Of a stretch of DNA of 64,000 bases, positions 55,067 through 62,977 are shown piece by piece. Position numbers and translations under genes: made by a program. Each line of letters starts with the position of its first letter. The first letter of the stretch is position 1. The notes below the pieces were generated by a model. It saw only the letters and a program-made list of their open reading frames with translations. It was not told the origin of the DNA and searched no databases. The DNA is from Pseudohongiella spirulinae. GTDB taxonomy: Bacteria > Pseudomonadota > Gammaproteobacteria > Pseudomonadales > Pseudohongiellaceae. The DNA lies in the NCBI RefSeq assembly GCF_001444425.1, contig NZ_CP013189.1:3224001-3288000 (forward strand), in the 5' to 3' direction.

Positions 55067-56293
55067 TCACACGTAGAAGTCCTGATCTTCCTGCTTTTTG
55101 AGCAGTGAGTGCATGCGTCCGGCATCATCACCAACAAAATAGACCAGCCCCCAATGGGTGCCGAAGGCTGTTCGTTTGGTGACAATTTCTTCAACCGGCG
55201 GCGTCAGTTCGTGCGACTCAAAGTAAGGATCGTCTTCTGTCTCTGCCGGTATCTCCAGTCGGCTGACAACCCGGCGGCGCGGGTAGACACCAAAACAGCC
55301 GGCATAAGCTGTGGCGTCTTGCACCGGTGTCGGGAAGTATTCATTAATTTCTTCTTCGGTTGTTTTGGGGTCGAAAACCATCATGGTCGCTTTGTAGGCG
55401 TTAAAACCCGGATAAACCCGCTCCAGCAGTTCAAACACTTTAAAGCCTGGCGGTCTGTAGGCAACCTCGCCAAAGTACATTTCGCCATCGCTGGTCACAA
55501 AGTATTCCGGATGGATCATGCCAAACTCTATGTCGAAGGCCTTGATCAGCTTGTTGATCTCGGCTTCAATTTTGGGTCGGTATTTTTCCAGCTCCGGTGA
55601 GGCCGGCACAAACACGGAATAGCCCAGACTGACGTACTCGGAAATGTTCATAAAGCACACTTTGCCGTTGTGCACCCAGGCCTCCACTGCGAATTCCCAA
55701 CCATCCAGATGCGACTCCATCAGGGAGGGAAACTCATCATCGGGAATGGCGTCCACGTCATCGGGTGTGCGGATGACCCGATGCCCCAGACACCCCGCCT
55801 TGTCGAATGCCTTGAAATGAATGGGATCGTTGGGGTCGCCATCCAATTTGAGCAGTGTCTGGTTCACACGTTTCAGAAAGCGCATCACATCTTCGCGGTC
55901 ATGTGCTTCTTCAAAAATACCCACACGAATACCACCAAGCTGAGCACGGCGCTTCATCAGCGACTTGTCGCGCATCAGCATGGACTGGCCAAACAATCTC
56001 GGATTATCCAGCAGTACAGAATTGATAGCCCCGGCCCACTCCACCGTTTCTTCGAACAGGGGAATGGCCACATCGACCCCCATGTCCTTCAGGGTCTGGG
56101 AGATTTCCATTGAGCGATCGTTCAGGCGCTCGAAGTTCCAGGACAGGTAGGGAATATTGTGTTTCTGGCAATAGTCTTCAGCCCACTCGGGGGCCACAAC
56201 CACGTAGCGACGATCAAACGTTTCGGCGGCTTCTACCGCATTTAATGACCATCCCAGCAGCGCGATATATCCCTTTTGAGGATCCTTCTGCAT
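55067..56293 (-). CDS. ATP-grasp domain protein
   Basis: A 408-residue ATP-grasp fold enzyme. The N-terminal Rossmann-like part begins GYIALLGWSLNAVEAAETFDRRYVVVAPEW; a lysine-rich central part (LLKLDGDPNDPIHFKAF) and WEFAVEAWVHNGKV, with FGMIHPEYFVTSDGEMYFGEVAYRPPGFKVFELLERV near residue 280, resemble the ATP/metal-binding core of carboxylate-amine ligases. The substrate is unknown. The ATG at 56293 has GGAG seven bases upstream. It is followed by the papain-like protein gene, suggesting a pathway in which one enzyme makes an amide or peptide bond and the other cleaves or exchanges it (inference). Confidence 0.82.
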   Translation of the reverse strand: MQKDPQKGYIALLGWSLNAVEAAETFDRRYVVVAPEWAEDYCQKHNIPYLSWNFERLNDRSMEISQTLKDMGVDVAIPLFEETVEWAGAINSVLLDNPRLFGQSMLMRDKSLMKRRAQLGGIRVGIFEEAHDREDVMRFLKRVNQTLLKLDGDPNDPIHFKAFDKAGCLGHRVIRTPDDVDAIPDDEFPSLMESHLDGWEFAVEAWVHNGKVCFMNISEYVSLGYSVFVPASPELEKYRPKIEAEINKLIKAFDIEFGMIHPEYFVTSDGEMYFGEVAYRPPGFKVFELLERVYPGFNAYKATMMVFDPKTTEEEINEYFPTPVQDATAYAGCFGVYPRRRVVSRLEIPAETEDDPYFESHELTPPVEEIVTKRTAFGTHWGLVYFVGDDAGRMHSLLKKQEDQDFYV

Positions 56294-56474
56294 GCAATTT
56301 CTCCGGTTTTTGGCGAATTTAGCTTTTTTACCATACACGAATGAGATCGCTTCGGCTAATCGCGCAATGGCGGGAGGGCTTCAAAATTCGTCAGAATTGT
56401 TGGCATTTCCCGTCAGATTTTTACCGGCATATGTGCTTAAATATTGCTCATATCCCTAGACAGGCAATGCAAAA

Positions 56475-58112
56475 ATGAGAATAAAAGGTCTGATGATGTC
56501 CGGCATGCTGCTGGTGTCGGCCCTGGCAAATATCAGCCTGGCCAATAGCGATTTTGGCCTGCTGGACAACACCGGCAAGTTTCATCAACTGAGTCGCTAT
56601 CGACATCTGGATGCGGTGGCCATGATGAGTTACACAGCGCATGATGATGCGACCCGTGCGGCCGCCGGGCGTTTTGCCGAGAGCTGCCAGGCGGTCGGCG
56701 AACAATTGCTGTGTTTTTTAATCAACGCCAGTGACGAGCCGGATGCCATTCGCCGCCATGCTCCTCCGGGAGGTCTGCCGGTGCTGATCGACAGCGCCCA
56801 GATAGTCTCACGCACCCTGGACATCACCCATCATGGTCAGGTGGTAACGCTGGATCCGGCCTCTCATGATCCGATTGATCCTTTTGTGCCAGAGTTTGCC
56901 GAGCTGACGCAGACCTCTGCCGTGCAGTATCGATTTATTGAGGCGCTGGCCGACCGGACTATCTCCTATCAGGAAGAAATCGCGCCTCTGCTGCAACAGC
57001 GCTGCGCTTACTGTCATGTGGAAAACGGCCTGGCGCCCTGGGCCATGAACCGTTACCTGATGGTGATGGGCTGGAGCCCGATGATGCGCGAGACCCTGAT
57101 TACCCGACGCATGCCGCCGGGTCAGATTGATGATGCCGTGGGAGACTGGCAAAACACTCACAATCTGAGCGATGACGAGTTGGCGCTGCTGGTGGAGTGG
57201 ATTGATCGCGGCGCGCCTCGCGAAGGCGATGGTGATCCTCTGGCAGGGCCGAGGCCGGAAGCCGAGCCCTGGCCACTGGGCGAACCTGATCTCATAGTGG
57301 AGCTACCCGAGCAACGGTTACCGGCCACCGGTAATGTCGATTTTATTGTTGAGCGGGTGCCGCTGAATTTGACGGAAGATCGATGGCTGCGTGCCATTTC
57401 CTATCAGATTGGCGACAAAAGTGTTCTGCACAGCCTGCTGGTTTATGCCCTGGACAAGCAGACCGACAGCAGCGATCCGGATGCCCTGATCTCAGACAGC
57501 AATGCTGACTACATCAGTGTGTATGTGCCCGGCGAACTGAGCGATTCTTTTGCCAGTGATACCGGCTTTCGCCTTGGCGCCGATCATGACCTGGCTATCA
57601 AACTACGCTACCTGACATCAGGTCGGCCCACCGTGGACCGCACTCGAATCGGCCTCTATTTTCATGAAGAGACACCGACACGACAACTGCAAACGATTGC
57701 ACTGGAAAAACCAGATCTGCAGATCCCGCCCAATGTGCTTGAGCATACCGAGTCGCTGGATTCGGCACCCTTGACTGTTGACGCCTGGCTGGAGAGTTAT
57801 TCACCTCACGCTCACAGTCGCGGCAAAAGCATGTCGGTCTCCGCCATTAGTCCTCAGGGCGATGAAGAGTTACTGATCAACGTCGCCAACTTCAATTACA
57901 ACTGGCAGCTCGCCTATCGGCCGTCAGAGGAAAAATTATTGCCCGCCGGTACCGTGTTGAGCGCTGAGACCATTTACGACAACTCGGCATCCAATCCATT
58001 TAATCCCGAACCGGATCTGACTGTGGATGCCGGCTACAGCGATCGCTCTGAAATGTTCAGTCATTTTATAAGGATTGCCGTGCCGATTACGGACGCAGTT
58101 CGAAGACCTTGA
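56475..58112 (+). CDS. Secreted c-type haem protein with thioredoxin-like and monooxygenase-like domains
   Basis: A 545-residue exported protein (signal MRIKGLMMSGMLLVSALANISLA). Residues 25-150 look like a redoxin fold (FGLLDNTGKFHQLSRY, LLCFLINASDEPD) without a CxxC. One haem motif, CAYCH, lies near residue 177 with RMPPGQ nearby as a possible distal Met. Residues 260-530 resemble the copper type II ascorbate-dependent monooxygenase (PHM-like) fold seen in some bacterial cytochrome fusions (SYQIGDKSVLHSLLVYAL, SYSPHAHSRGKSMS). The role is unknown. The 3' end overlaps rsmC by 26 bases convergently. Confidence 0.72.
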   Translation: MRIKGLMMSGMLLVSALANISLANSDFGLLDNTGKFHQLSRYRHLDAVAMMSYTAHDDATRAAAGRFAESCQAVGEQLLCFLINASDEPDAIRRHAPPGGLPVLIDSAQIVSRTLDITHHGQVVTLDPASHDPIDPFVPEFAELTQTSAVQYRFIEALADRTISYQEEIAPLLQQRCAYCHVENGLAPWAMNRYLMVMGWSPMMRETLITRRMPPGQIDDAVGDWQNTHNLSDDELALLVEWIDRGAPREGDGDPLAGPRPEAEPWPLGEPDLIVELPEQRLPATGNVDFIVERVPLNLTEDRWLRAISYQIGDKSVLHSLLVYALDKQTDSSDPDALISDSNADYISVYVPGELSDSFASDTGFRLGADHDLAIKLRYLTSGRPTVDRTRIGLYFHEETPTRQLQTIALEKPDLQIPPNVLEHTESLDSAPLTVDAWLESYSPHAHSRGKSMSVSAISPQGDEELLINVANFNYNWQLAYRPSEEKLLPAGTVLSAETIYDNSASNPFNPEPDLTVDAGYSDRSEMFSHFIRIAVPITDAVRRP

Positions 58113-59136
58113 AGCCATTCTCCCAGCTCAGCAACCTGATCTGGGAGAAGTGTTCGGCCGCCAGTGTCTCCAGAGGAATGAATTGATTCACCACAAACAC
58201 GGCTCGGGTGCTGCGGCGACTGAGCCTCGCCGCTGCACTCAGGAACTTCTGCGTCATGCCTTCGCCCCGACTGAAACCCTGATGGAATGGCGGATTGCAT
58301 AGGATCAGGTCAAAACGCTCTCGAATTGAAGCTGCGCAATCGTCTGCTACGCACTGCACAGCCAGGTTCTGCTGCGTAAAGTTTTTTTCGGCAGCCAGCA
58401 GCGCTGTTACATTATTGTCAGTTGCAACCCGTCTGGCTTCACCCAGAAATACTGTCGACATCATCAGATAGCCCCAGCCACAGCCCAGATCAATAATGCT
58501 GTCAACCGACTTGATGTATTTGCATACCGTTGGCAGAGTTTCGACCAGCATGCGGCTGCCTTCATCAACCTTTTCCCAGCCGAAAACACCCGGCTTGCTC
58601 CAGAACTGAATACCGTTGTCAGTCACTTCTCTTAACTGTGGATAGTCTGCATCGTCCAGCGCCTGTGTACTCAGAAGCTTTTCGTCTGGCCTGTGAACCT
58701 CAACCGAGTAAGCCGTGCCGTGTTTTTTGGCACGGGCAGAACATTGCCAGGTTTTTTCGATGTTTTTGGCAATTGACTTGATGCCATCCTGCTTGCCACC
58801 CACCAGCACAAGACGACCGCTCTGAGTCAGACTGCGCAGAGCCTGGTTGATGCAATGATGTGCCTGTAATTTTTCTTTGCATACCCGATAGACAATTTCG
58901 TCGAACAATCCCAAATCTGTTAGCGCGTAATCATTCAGGATAACGGAGTAACCATGATCTTTTAATGTCAGCCATGTGTCATACCGATTGCTGACGATTT
59001 CAAGATTCGTTTTTGGGACAGGCTCTATCAACATGTCTGATCTGAAGTTTTCGTCAACTATCCACAGCCGTCTGCCACAGGACTCAGGCGTTTCAGACAG
59101 GATGTTGATCAGCAGGGATTGGGTCTGGTCTTTCAC
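58087..59136 (-). CDS. rsmC: 16S rRNA (guanine(1207)-N2)-methyltransferase
   Basis: RsmC methylates G1207 of 16S rRNA. The 349-residue protein has the two-domain RsmC layout: a degenerate N-terminal methyltransferase-like domain and a C-terminal active one with SIIDLGCGWGYLMMSTVFL and the catalytic LILCNPPFHQGFSRGEGMTQKFL. The final FEVFELRP-type end (NGFKVFELRP) fits. The start overlaps the rsuA stop (ATGA), so it is in the rsuA operon. Confidence 0.9.
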   Translation of the reverse strand: MKDQTQSLLINILSETPESCGRRLWIVDENFRSDMLIEPVPKTNLEIVSNRYDTWLTLKDHGYSVILNDYALTDLGLFDEIVYRVCKEKLQAHHCINQALRSLTQSGRLVLVGGKQDGIKSIAKNIEKTWQCSARAKKHGTAYSVEVHRPDEKLLSTQALDDADYPQLREVTDNGIQFWSKPGVFGWEKVDEGSRMLVETLPTVCKYIKSVDSIIDLGCGWGYLMMSTVFLGEARRVATDNNVTALLAAEKNFTQQNLAVQCVADDCAASIRERFDLILCNPPFHQGFSRGEGMTQKFLSAAARLSRRSTRAVFVVNQFIPLETLAAEHFSQIRLLSWENGFKVFELRP

Positions 59137-59834
59137 AATTTTATTCCATTTATTTCCTGGCTGGTCAGTTCACGGTATTCGCCAGGTTTTAGATTTTTAT
59201 CGAGTTCGATGTCACCTATACGACTTCTGTGCAGGCTGACAACATGTCTGCCACAGGCTGCAAACATACGTTTGATCTGGTGATAACGGCCTTCCTGTAG
59301 TTCAATATTAACATGCGTGCCATCTATCACACTTAATTGGGCAGGCAATGTCAGTTTGGTTTCATTTTTCAGTTGAATGCCATTTTTAAACTGCTCAATG
59401 ATATTATTATCAACCGGAGAATCCAGAATTGCCTGATAAACTTTTGTACACTGCCTACGCGGTGAAATAACCGCATGAACCCAGGCTCCATCGTCACTGA
59501 TCAGCACCAGTCCTGTGGTGTCCTTGTCCAGGCGACCTGCCACGGAGAGTTTATCGGTATTCTCTGTCAGCAGATCCATGACAACGGGCGCCTGGCTGTC
59601 CGTGTTTGCACAGAGGTAACCGGAAGGTTTGTTGAGCATGTAGTAGCGCTGGCTGGGCATTACCAGGGGCATGGCGTCCAGCTCAACCAGGGTTGCCTTG
59701 TCGACAGCATGATCTGCCTTTTGACAGACCTTACCATTAACCGAGATGCGTTTTTGTCGAATGATCTTCTTCGCGTCGCTGCGGGTCAATCCTGTACACT
59801 GGCTGACATACTTGTCTAGTCTGGACGTGGTCAT
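59133..59834 (-). CDS. rsuA: RsuA-type 16S rRNA pseudouridine synthase
   Basis: RsuA isomerises U516 of 16S rRNA to pseudouridine. The 233-residue protein has an N-terminal S4 domain (SRLDKYVSQCTGLTRSDAKKIIRQKRISVNGKV) and the catalytic segment VAGRLDKDTTGLVLISDDGAWVHAV with the active Asp in RLDKDTTG, then LQEGRYHQIKRMFAACGRHVVSLHRSRIG. The ATG at 59834 (MTTSRLDKYV) is preferred over one five codons upstream, which lies inside the upstream gene. The start overlaps the diguanylate cyclase stop by four bases. Confidence 0.93.
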   Translation of the reverse strand: MTTSRLDKYVSQCTGLTRSDAKKIIRQKRISVNGKVCQKADHAVDKATLVELDAMPLVMPSQRYYMLNKPSGYLCANTDSQAPVVMDLLTENTDKLSVAGRLDKDTTGLVLISDDGAWVHAVISPRRQCTKVYQAILDSPVDNNIIEQFKNGIQLKNETKLTLPAQLSVIDGTHVNIELQEGRYHQIKRMFAACGRHVVSLHRSRIGDIELDKNLKPGEYRELTSQEINGIKL

Positions 59835-61003
59835 GCCGCTGCTGCGCACATGACACAGTTGCGACCCTGGTGCTTGCCCTGATAGAGCGCTGAGTCAACC
59901 CGACGGATGATGTTGTTGAGTTCTGTGTCGGTCGCGCACACCTGAGTGACAGCGAATGTTGCCGTTACCCGAATACTTTTTCCTTCAAGCACCAGTCTTG
60001 TCGTTTCCAGAGACTGCCGCATACGCTCAGCAACCAGCCTGGCCTGGTCAAGGTCAGAATCCGGCAGGATAAAGATAAATTCTTCCCCCCCGAAACGACC
60101 CAGAATATCTGATTGACGCAGCGGTGCCTGCAGTAGTTCGGCCACATGACACAGGACCTGATCCCCTACATCATGGCCGTATTGATCATTAATGTCTTTG
60201 AAGTGATCCAGGTCGATCAGCCCAAGCACCAGTGGATTGCCGTGGCGCAGGTGGCGATCCAGCTCCCGGCGGAACAGCATCTCGTATTGACGGCGATTAC
60301 TGAGACCAGTAAGCGGGTCAGTCAGGGCCTGCTGCTTCAGCTCCGATTCTAGAGTCTTGCGCCGCTCGATTTCCTCCTCTAGCTCTTTCAGGGTAATAAA
60401 CGCTCGACGGTTGCCTGTATTGATACGTAATGCAGCGGCATAACCCAGCAACGCCGGCCACAACAATACCAGCATGGCAAGCACCACGGCGGCCAAGTCA
60501 GCGCCCTGAATGGCAATGACTGTGACAATACCTGTAATGCCGACCGCGGCAATAAGATTGTTCAATGGCAGCCTGTTGGGAAGAAAAACATAAATACTGA
60601 GTAGCATGATCAACATCACAGCCAGGCCGAAAGTGCCGGCATCCGGGATGAGAAACGGATAGATGAAGTAAAGGGGGTATCCGGCAATGGCAACCCAGGT
60701 TGTCGGCCAGCCCCAGGTCGCCCAGTGTGACTTTTTTCCAACAATGTAAGCCAGCCATAACAACATCAGGGCATGCGCCAGCCGCAGCCCACTCAGGATG
60801 GCAAAACCGGAAGAACTGCCCAGTGCCAGCCAATCGAGCGGCAGAAATAGCATCAATAAGGCAGCCCAGATACACAAGGCAATTCTCAGAAACCTGACCG
60901 TGTGCGGTTCCACGGATTTCAGATACGCCTGCTCCATGGCCGGATCAATAAATTCCGCCCGCCAGGCTGAGATTTGGTAATTATTGTCCGATTGTCCATT
61001 CAT
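59831..61003 (-). CDS. Membrane-bound diguanylate cyclase
   Basis: A 390-residue protein that makes cyclic di-GMP. The N-terminal 200 residues contain about six membrane helices without a recognised sensory domain. A short coiled coil (LKELEEEIERRKTLESELKQQALTDPLTGLSNRR) leads to the GGDEF domain, with active motif GRFGGEEF. RQSD five residues before the motif matches the inhibitory I-site RxxD, so product inhibition is likely. It is the first gene of an operon with rsuA and rsmC, an unusual pairing of signalling with ribosome modification. Confidence 0.92.
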   Translation of the reverse strand: MNGQSDNNYQISAWRAEFIDPAMEQAYLKSVEPHTVRFLRIALCIWAALLMLFLPLDWLALGSSSGFAILSGLRLAHALMLLWLAYIVGKKSHWATWGWPTTWVAIAGYPLYFIYPFLIPDAGTFGLAVMLIMLLSIYVFLPNRLPLNNLIAAVGITGIVTVIAIQGADLAAVVLAMLVLLWPALLGYAAALRINTGNRRAFITLKELEEEIERRKTLESELKQQALTDPLTGLSNRRQYEMLFRRELDRHLRHGNPLVLGLIDLDHFKDINDQYGHDVGDQVLCHVAELLQAPLRQSDILGRFGGEEFIFILPDSDLDQARLVAERMRQSLETTRLVLEGKSIRVTATFAVTQVCATDTELNNIIRRVDSALYQGKHQGRNCVMCAAAA

Positions 61004-61132
61004 CGTCTGAATAATAGACGATCTCCGCTAAAGGCGCAGCATTTGTAGTTAAAATGCCTGCAGCGCGTTATGATCTGATCATTGTTGATCGCGTAATTAG
61101 TGGTACGTTTCTCAAACTACCCGGACAAGGAT

Positions 61133-62140
61133 ATGACAATTCGATTTGCCGTATTGGCAGCCCTTTTACTTTTTGCCCTGACGGCAAAGGCAGAAACTCC
61201 GCTGAATTTTGCTGTACTTGATCAGCAGGCGCGCCAACTGCCCCGGCTACACAGTCTGCTCATCAGCCAGAACGGCGAGATGATATTTGAGCGCTACTAT
61301 CAGGGCCGCTCAGCCAATCAGCCCGCCAACCTGAAGTCTGCATCCAAAAGTATCATGTCTGCTCTGATCGGTATTGCTATCGACAAGGGCTATATCAACA
61401 GCGTCGATCAACCTCTTTCTGACTTTTTCCCGGAGTACCTGGATAGCGAACTGCAGGCGGTGGTCACTGACATCACCGTGGAGAACCTGCTGACCATGCA
61501 GTCCGGTCTGGCCAGCACCAGCGGGCGCAACTACGGGCGCTGGGTAGTCAAGCAGGACTGGGTTGAAGGTGCGCTGGAGATGCCCATGGTGGCCGAGCCG
61601 GGCACAGACATGATTTACAGTACCGGGAGTACGCATCTTCTGTCGGCTTTGCTGGAACGTGCCAGTGGCATGAACAGCAAAACCTTTGCACAACGCTACC
61701 TGGCCGACCCGCTGGACTTTCGCATGGCTTACTGGAGTCAGGATCCGCAAGGCATCTACTTTGGCGGCAATGATATGGAAATGCGTCCCCGCGACATGCT
61801 GGCGATTGGCAGACTGTTTATCAATGGCGGACAACATGAAGGCGAGCAGATCATTTCCCGACGCTGGGTGGCCGACTCGCTGATGGCACGGGCGGAATCC
61901 CCTCGTGGCGAAGGACGCTTTTACGGCTATGGCTGGTGGCTGCGTGATATGGCCGGGCTGCAGGTGCCATTGGCCTGGGGTTATGGCGGACAGCTCATGT
62001 TTATTTTGCCGGAATTTGATATGGTCATCGTAGCCACATCAGACAGCACACCGGGCGACACCAGGCGCGGTCATCTCGGACGATTGTACGATCTGGTCGA
62101 ATATCAGATTATTGCCCCTCTGCTGGAAGATCATCTATAA
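61133..62140 (+). CDS. Secreted beta-lactamase-family serine hydrolase
   Basis: A 335-residue exported protein (signal MTIRFAVLAALLLFALTAKA) of the class C beta-lactamase/penicillin-binding fold. The nucleophile motif SASKSIMSALIGIA (SxxK) lies near residue 75, a YSTGSTHLLSALLE segment carries the Tyr motif (YxN-like, here YST), and the third motif region is WGYGGQLMFILPE (in place of KTG, HxG-like). It is more likely an esterase or peptidase than a true beta-lactamase. The start at 61133 is chosen because it yields the signal peptide; it is divergent from the cyclase gene. Confidence 0.85.
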   Translation: MTIRFAVLAALLLFALTAKAETPLNFAVLDQQARQLPRLHSLLISQNGEMIFERYYQGRSANQPANLKSASKSIMSALIGIAIDKGYINSVDQPLSDFFPEYLDSELQAVVTDITVENLLTMQSGLASTSGRNYGRWVVKQDWVEGALEMPMVAEPGTDMIYSTGSTHLLSALLERASGMNSKTFAQRYLADPLDFRMAYWSQDPQGIYFGGNDMEMRPRDMLAIGRLFINGGQHEGEQIISRRWVADSLMARAESPRGEGRFYGYGWWLRDMAGLQVPLAWGYGGQLMFILPEFDMVIVATSDSTPGDTRRGHLGRLYDLVEYQIIAPLLEDHL

Positions 62141-62164
62141 GAAATACAAAACAGGGACTCAAGT

Positions 62165-62977
62165 ATGTCAGCTCGACTTTCGGGGAAAACGGCCATCATT
62201 ACCGGCGCCACCAGTGGCATCGGCGAAGCCACAGCGCGGATTTTTGCGGCACAGGGTGCACAGTTGGTGATCGCCGGTCGCAGTACAGAACGCGGCGAAG
62301 CGCTGGTTCAGGAGTTAAAAACCAAATACGGCGACCACTTCATGTTCCACCAGGTCAACGTGATTCACGAGCAGGAGATGGCCGACCTGGTGGATGCCTG
62401 CGTAGATCACTTTGGCAAACTCGATTGCCTGTTCAACAATGCCGGCGCGGGCGAGCGCAGCAGCGTCGAAGAGGTCTCTGAAGAAAGTTTTGACCGGGTT
62501 ATGCGCCTGCTGGTTGGCAGCGTGGTGTTCGGCATGAAGCACGCCGCCCGTGTCATGAAAGCCGGCCATGGCGGCAGCATTATCAACAACGCCAGCATAG
62601 CGGCGCATCGCATCAATCAGGGCGGCTATCTGTATTCGGGCGCCAAGGCGGCCGTTTCTCACATGACCCGCCTGGCCGGGGTTGAACTCGGTCCGCACAA
62701 TATTCGTGTTAACGCCATTTCCCCCGGGGCCATCGCCACACCGATATTCTGGGGTGGTTCAGCCCGGGCGCAAATTCTGAGCGAACAGGAAAACGCCGCC
62801 AAGATGGCCAAACTGCAAGGCAATCTGGCCAATGCAACACCGACTCCCCGCTCCGGGCTGCCGGAAGACATTGCCTACACGGCACTGTTTCTGGCCAGTG
62901 ATGAGGGCAGCTACATTAACTGTCAGGACATCGTTGTGGACGGTGGCCGCATTGCCATGTTTAACGAAAAATCATGA
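62165..62977 (+). CDS. Short-chain dehydrogenase/reductase
   Basis: A 270-residue classical SDR oxidoreductase. It has the nucleotide-binding ITGATSGIGEATARIF, the FNNAGAGERSS motif, catalytic Ser in NNASIAAH and YSGAKAAVSHMTRLAGVELGPHNIRVNAISPGAIATP with the YxxxK pair. The substrate is not evident; NAD(H) or NADP(H) preference was not determined. The stop overlaps the acetoacetyl-CoA synthetase start (ATGA), so it may act on a ketone or hydroxyacyl compound in the same pathway (inference). Confidence 0.93.
   Translation: MSARLSGKTAIITGATSGIGEATARIFAAQGAQLVIAGRSTERGEALVQELKTKYGDHFMFHQVNVIHEQEMADLVDACVDHFGKLDCLFNNAGAGERSSVEEVSEESFDRVMRLLVGSVVFGMKHAARVMKAGHGGSIINNASIAAHRINQGGYLYSGAKAAVSHMTRLAGVELGPHNIRVNAISPGAIATPIFWGGSARAQILSEQENAAKMAKLQGNLANATPTPRSGLPEDIAYTALFLASDEGSYINCQDIVVDGGRIAMFNEKS

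Noticed and set aside
61133-62140. Calling the serine hydrolase an antibiotic-resistance beta-lactamase
   Set aside because: SxxK is present but the other active-site motifs differ from class C enzymes; the broader family is mostly esterases and peptidases.
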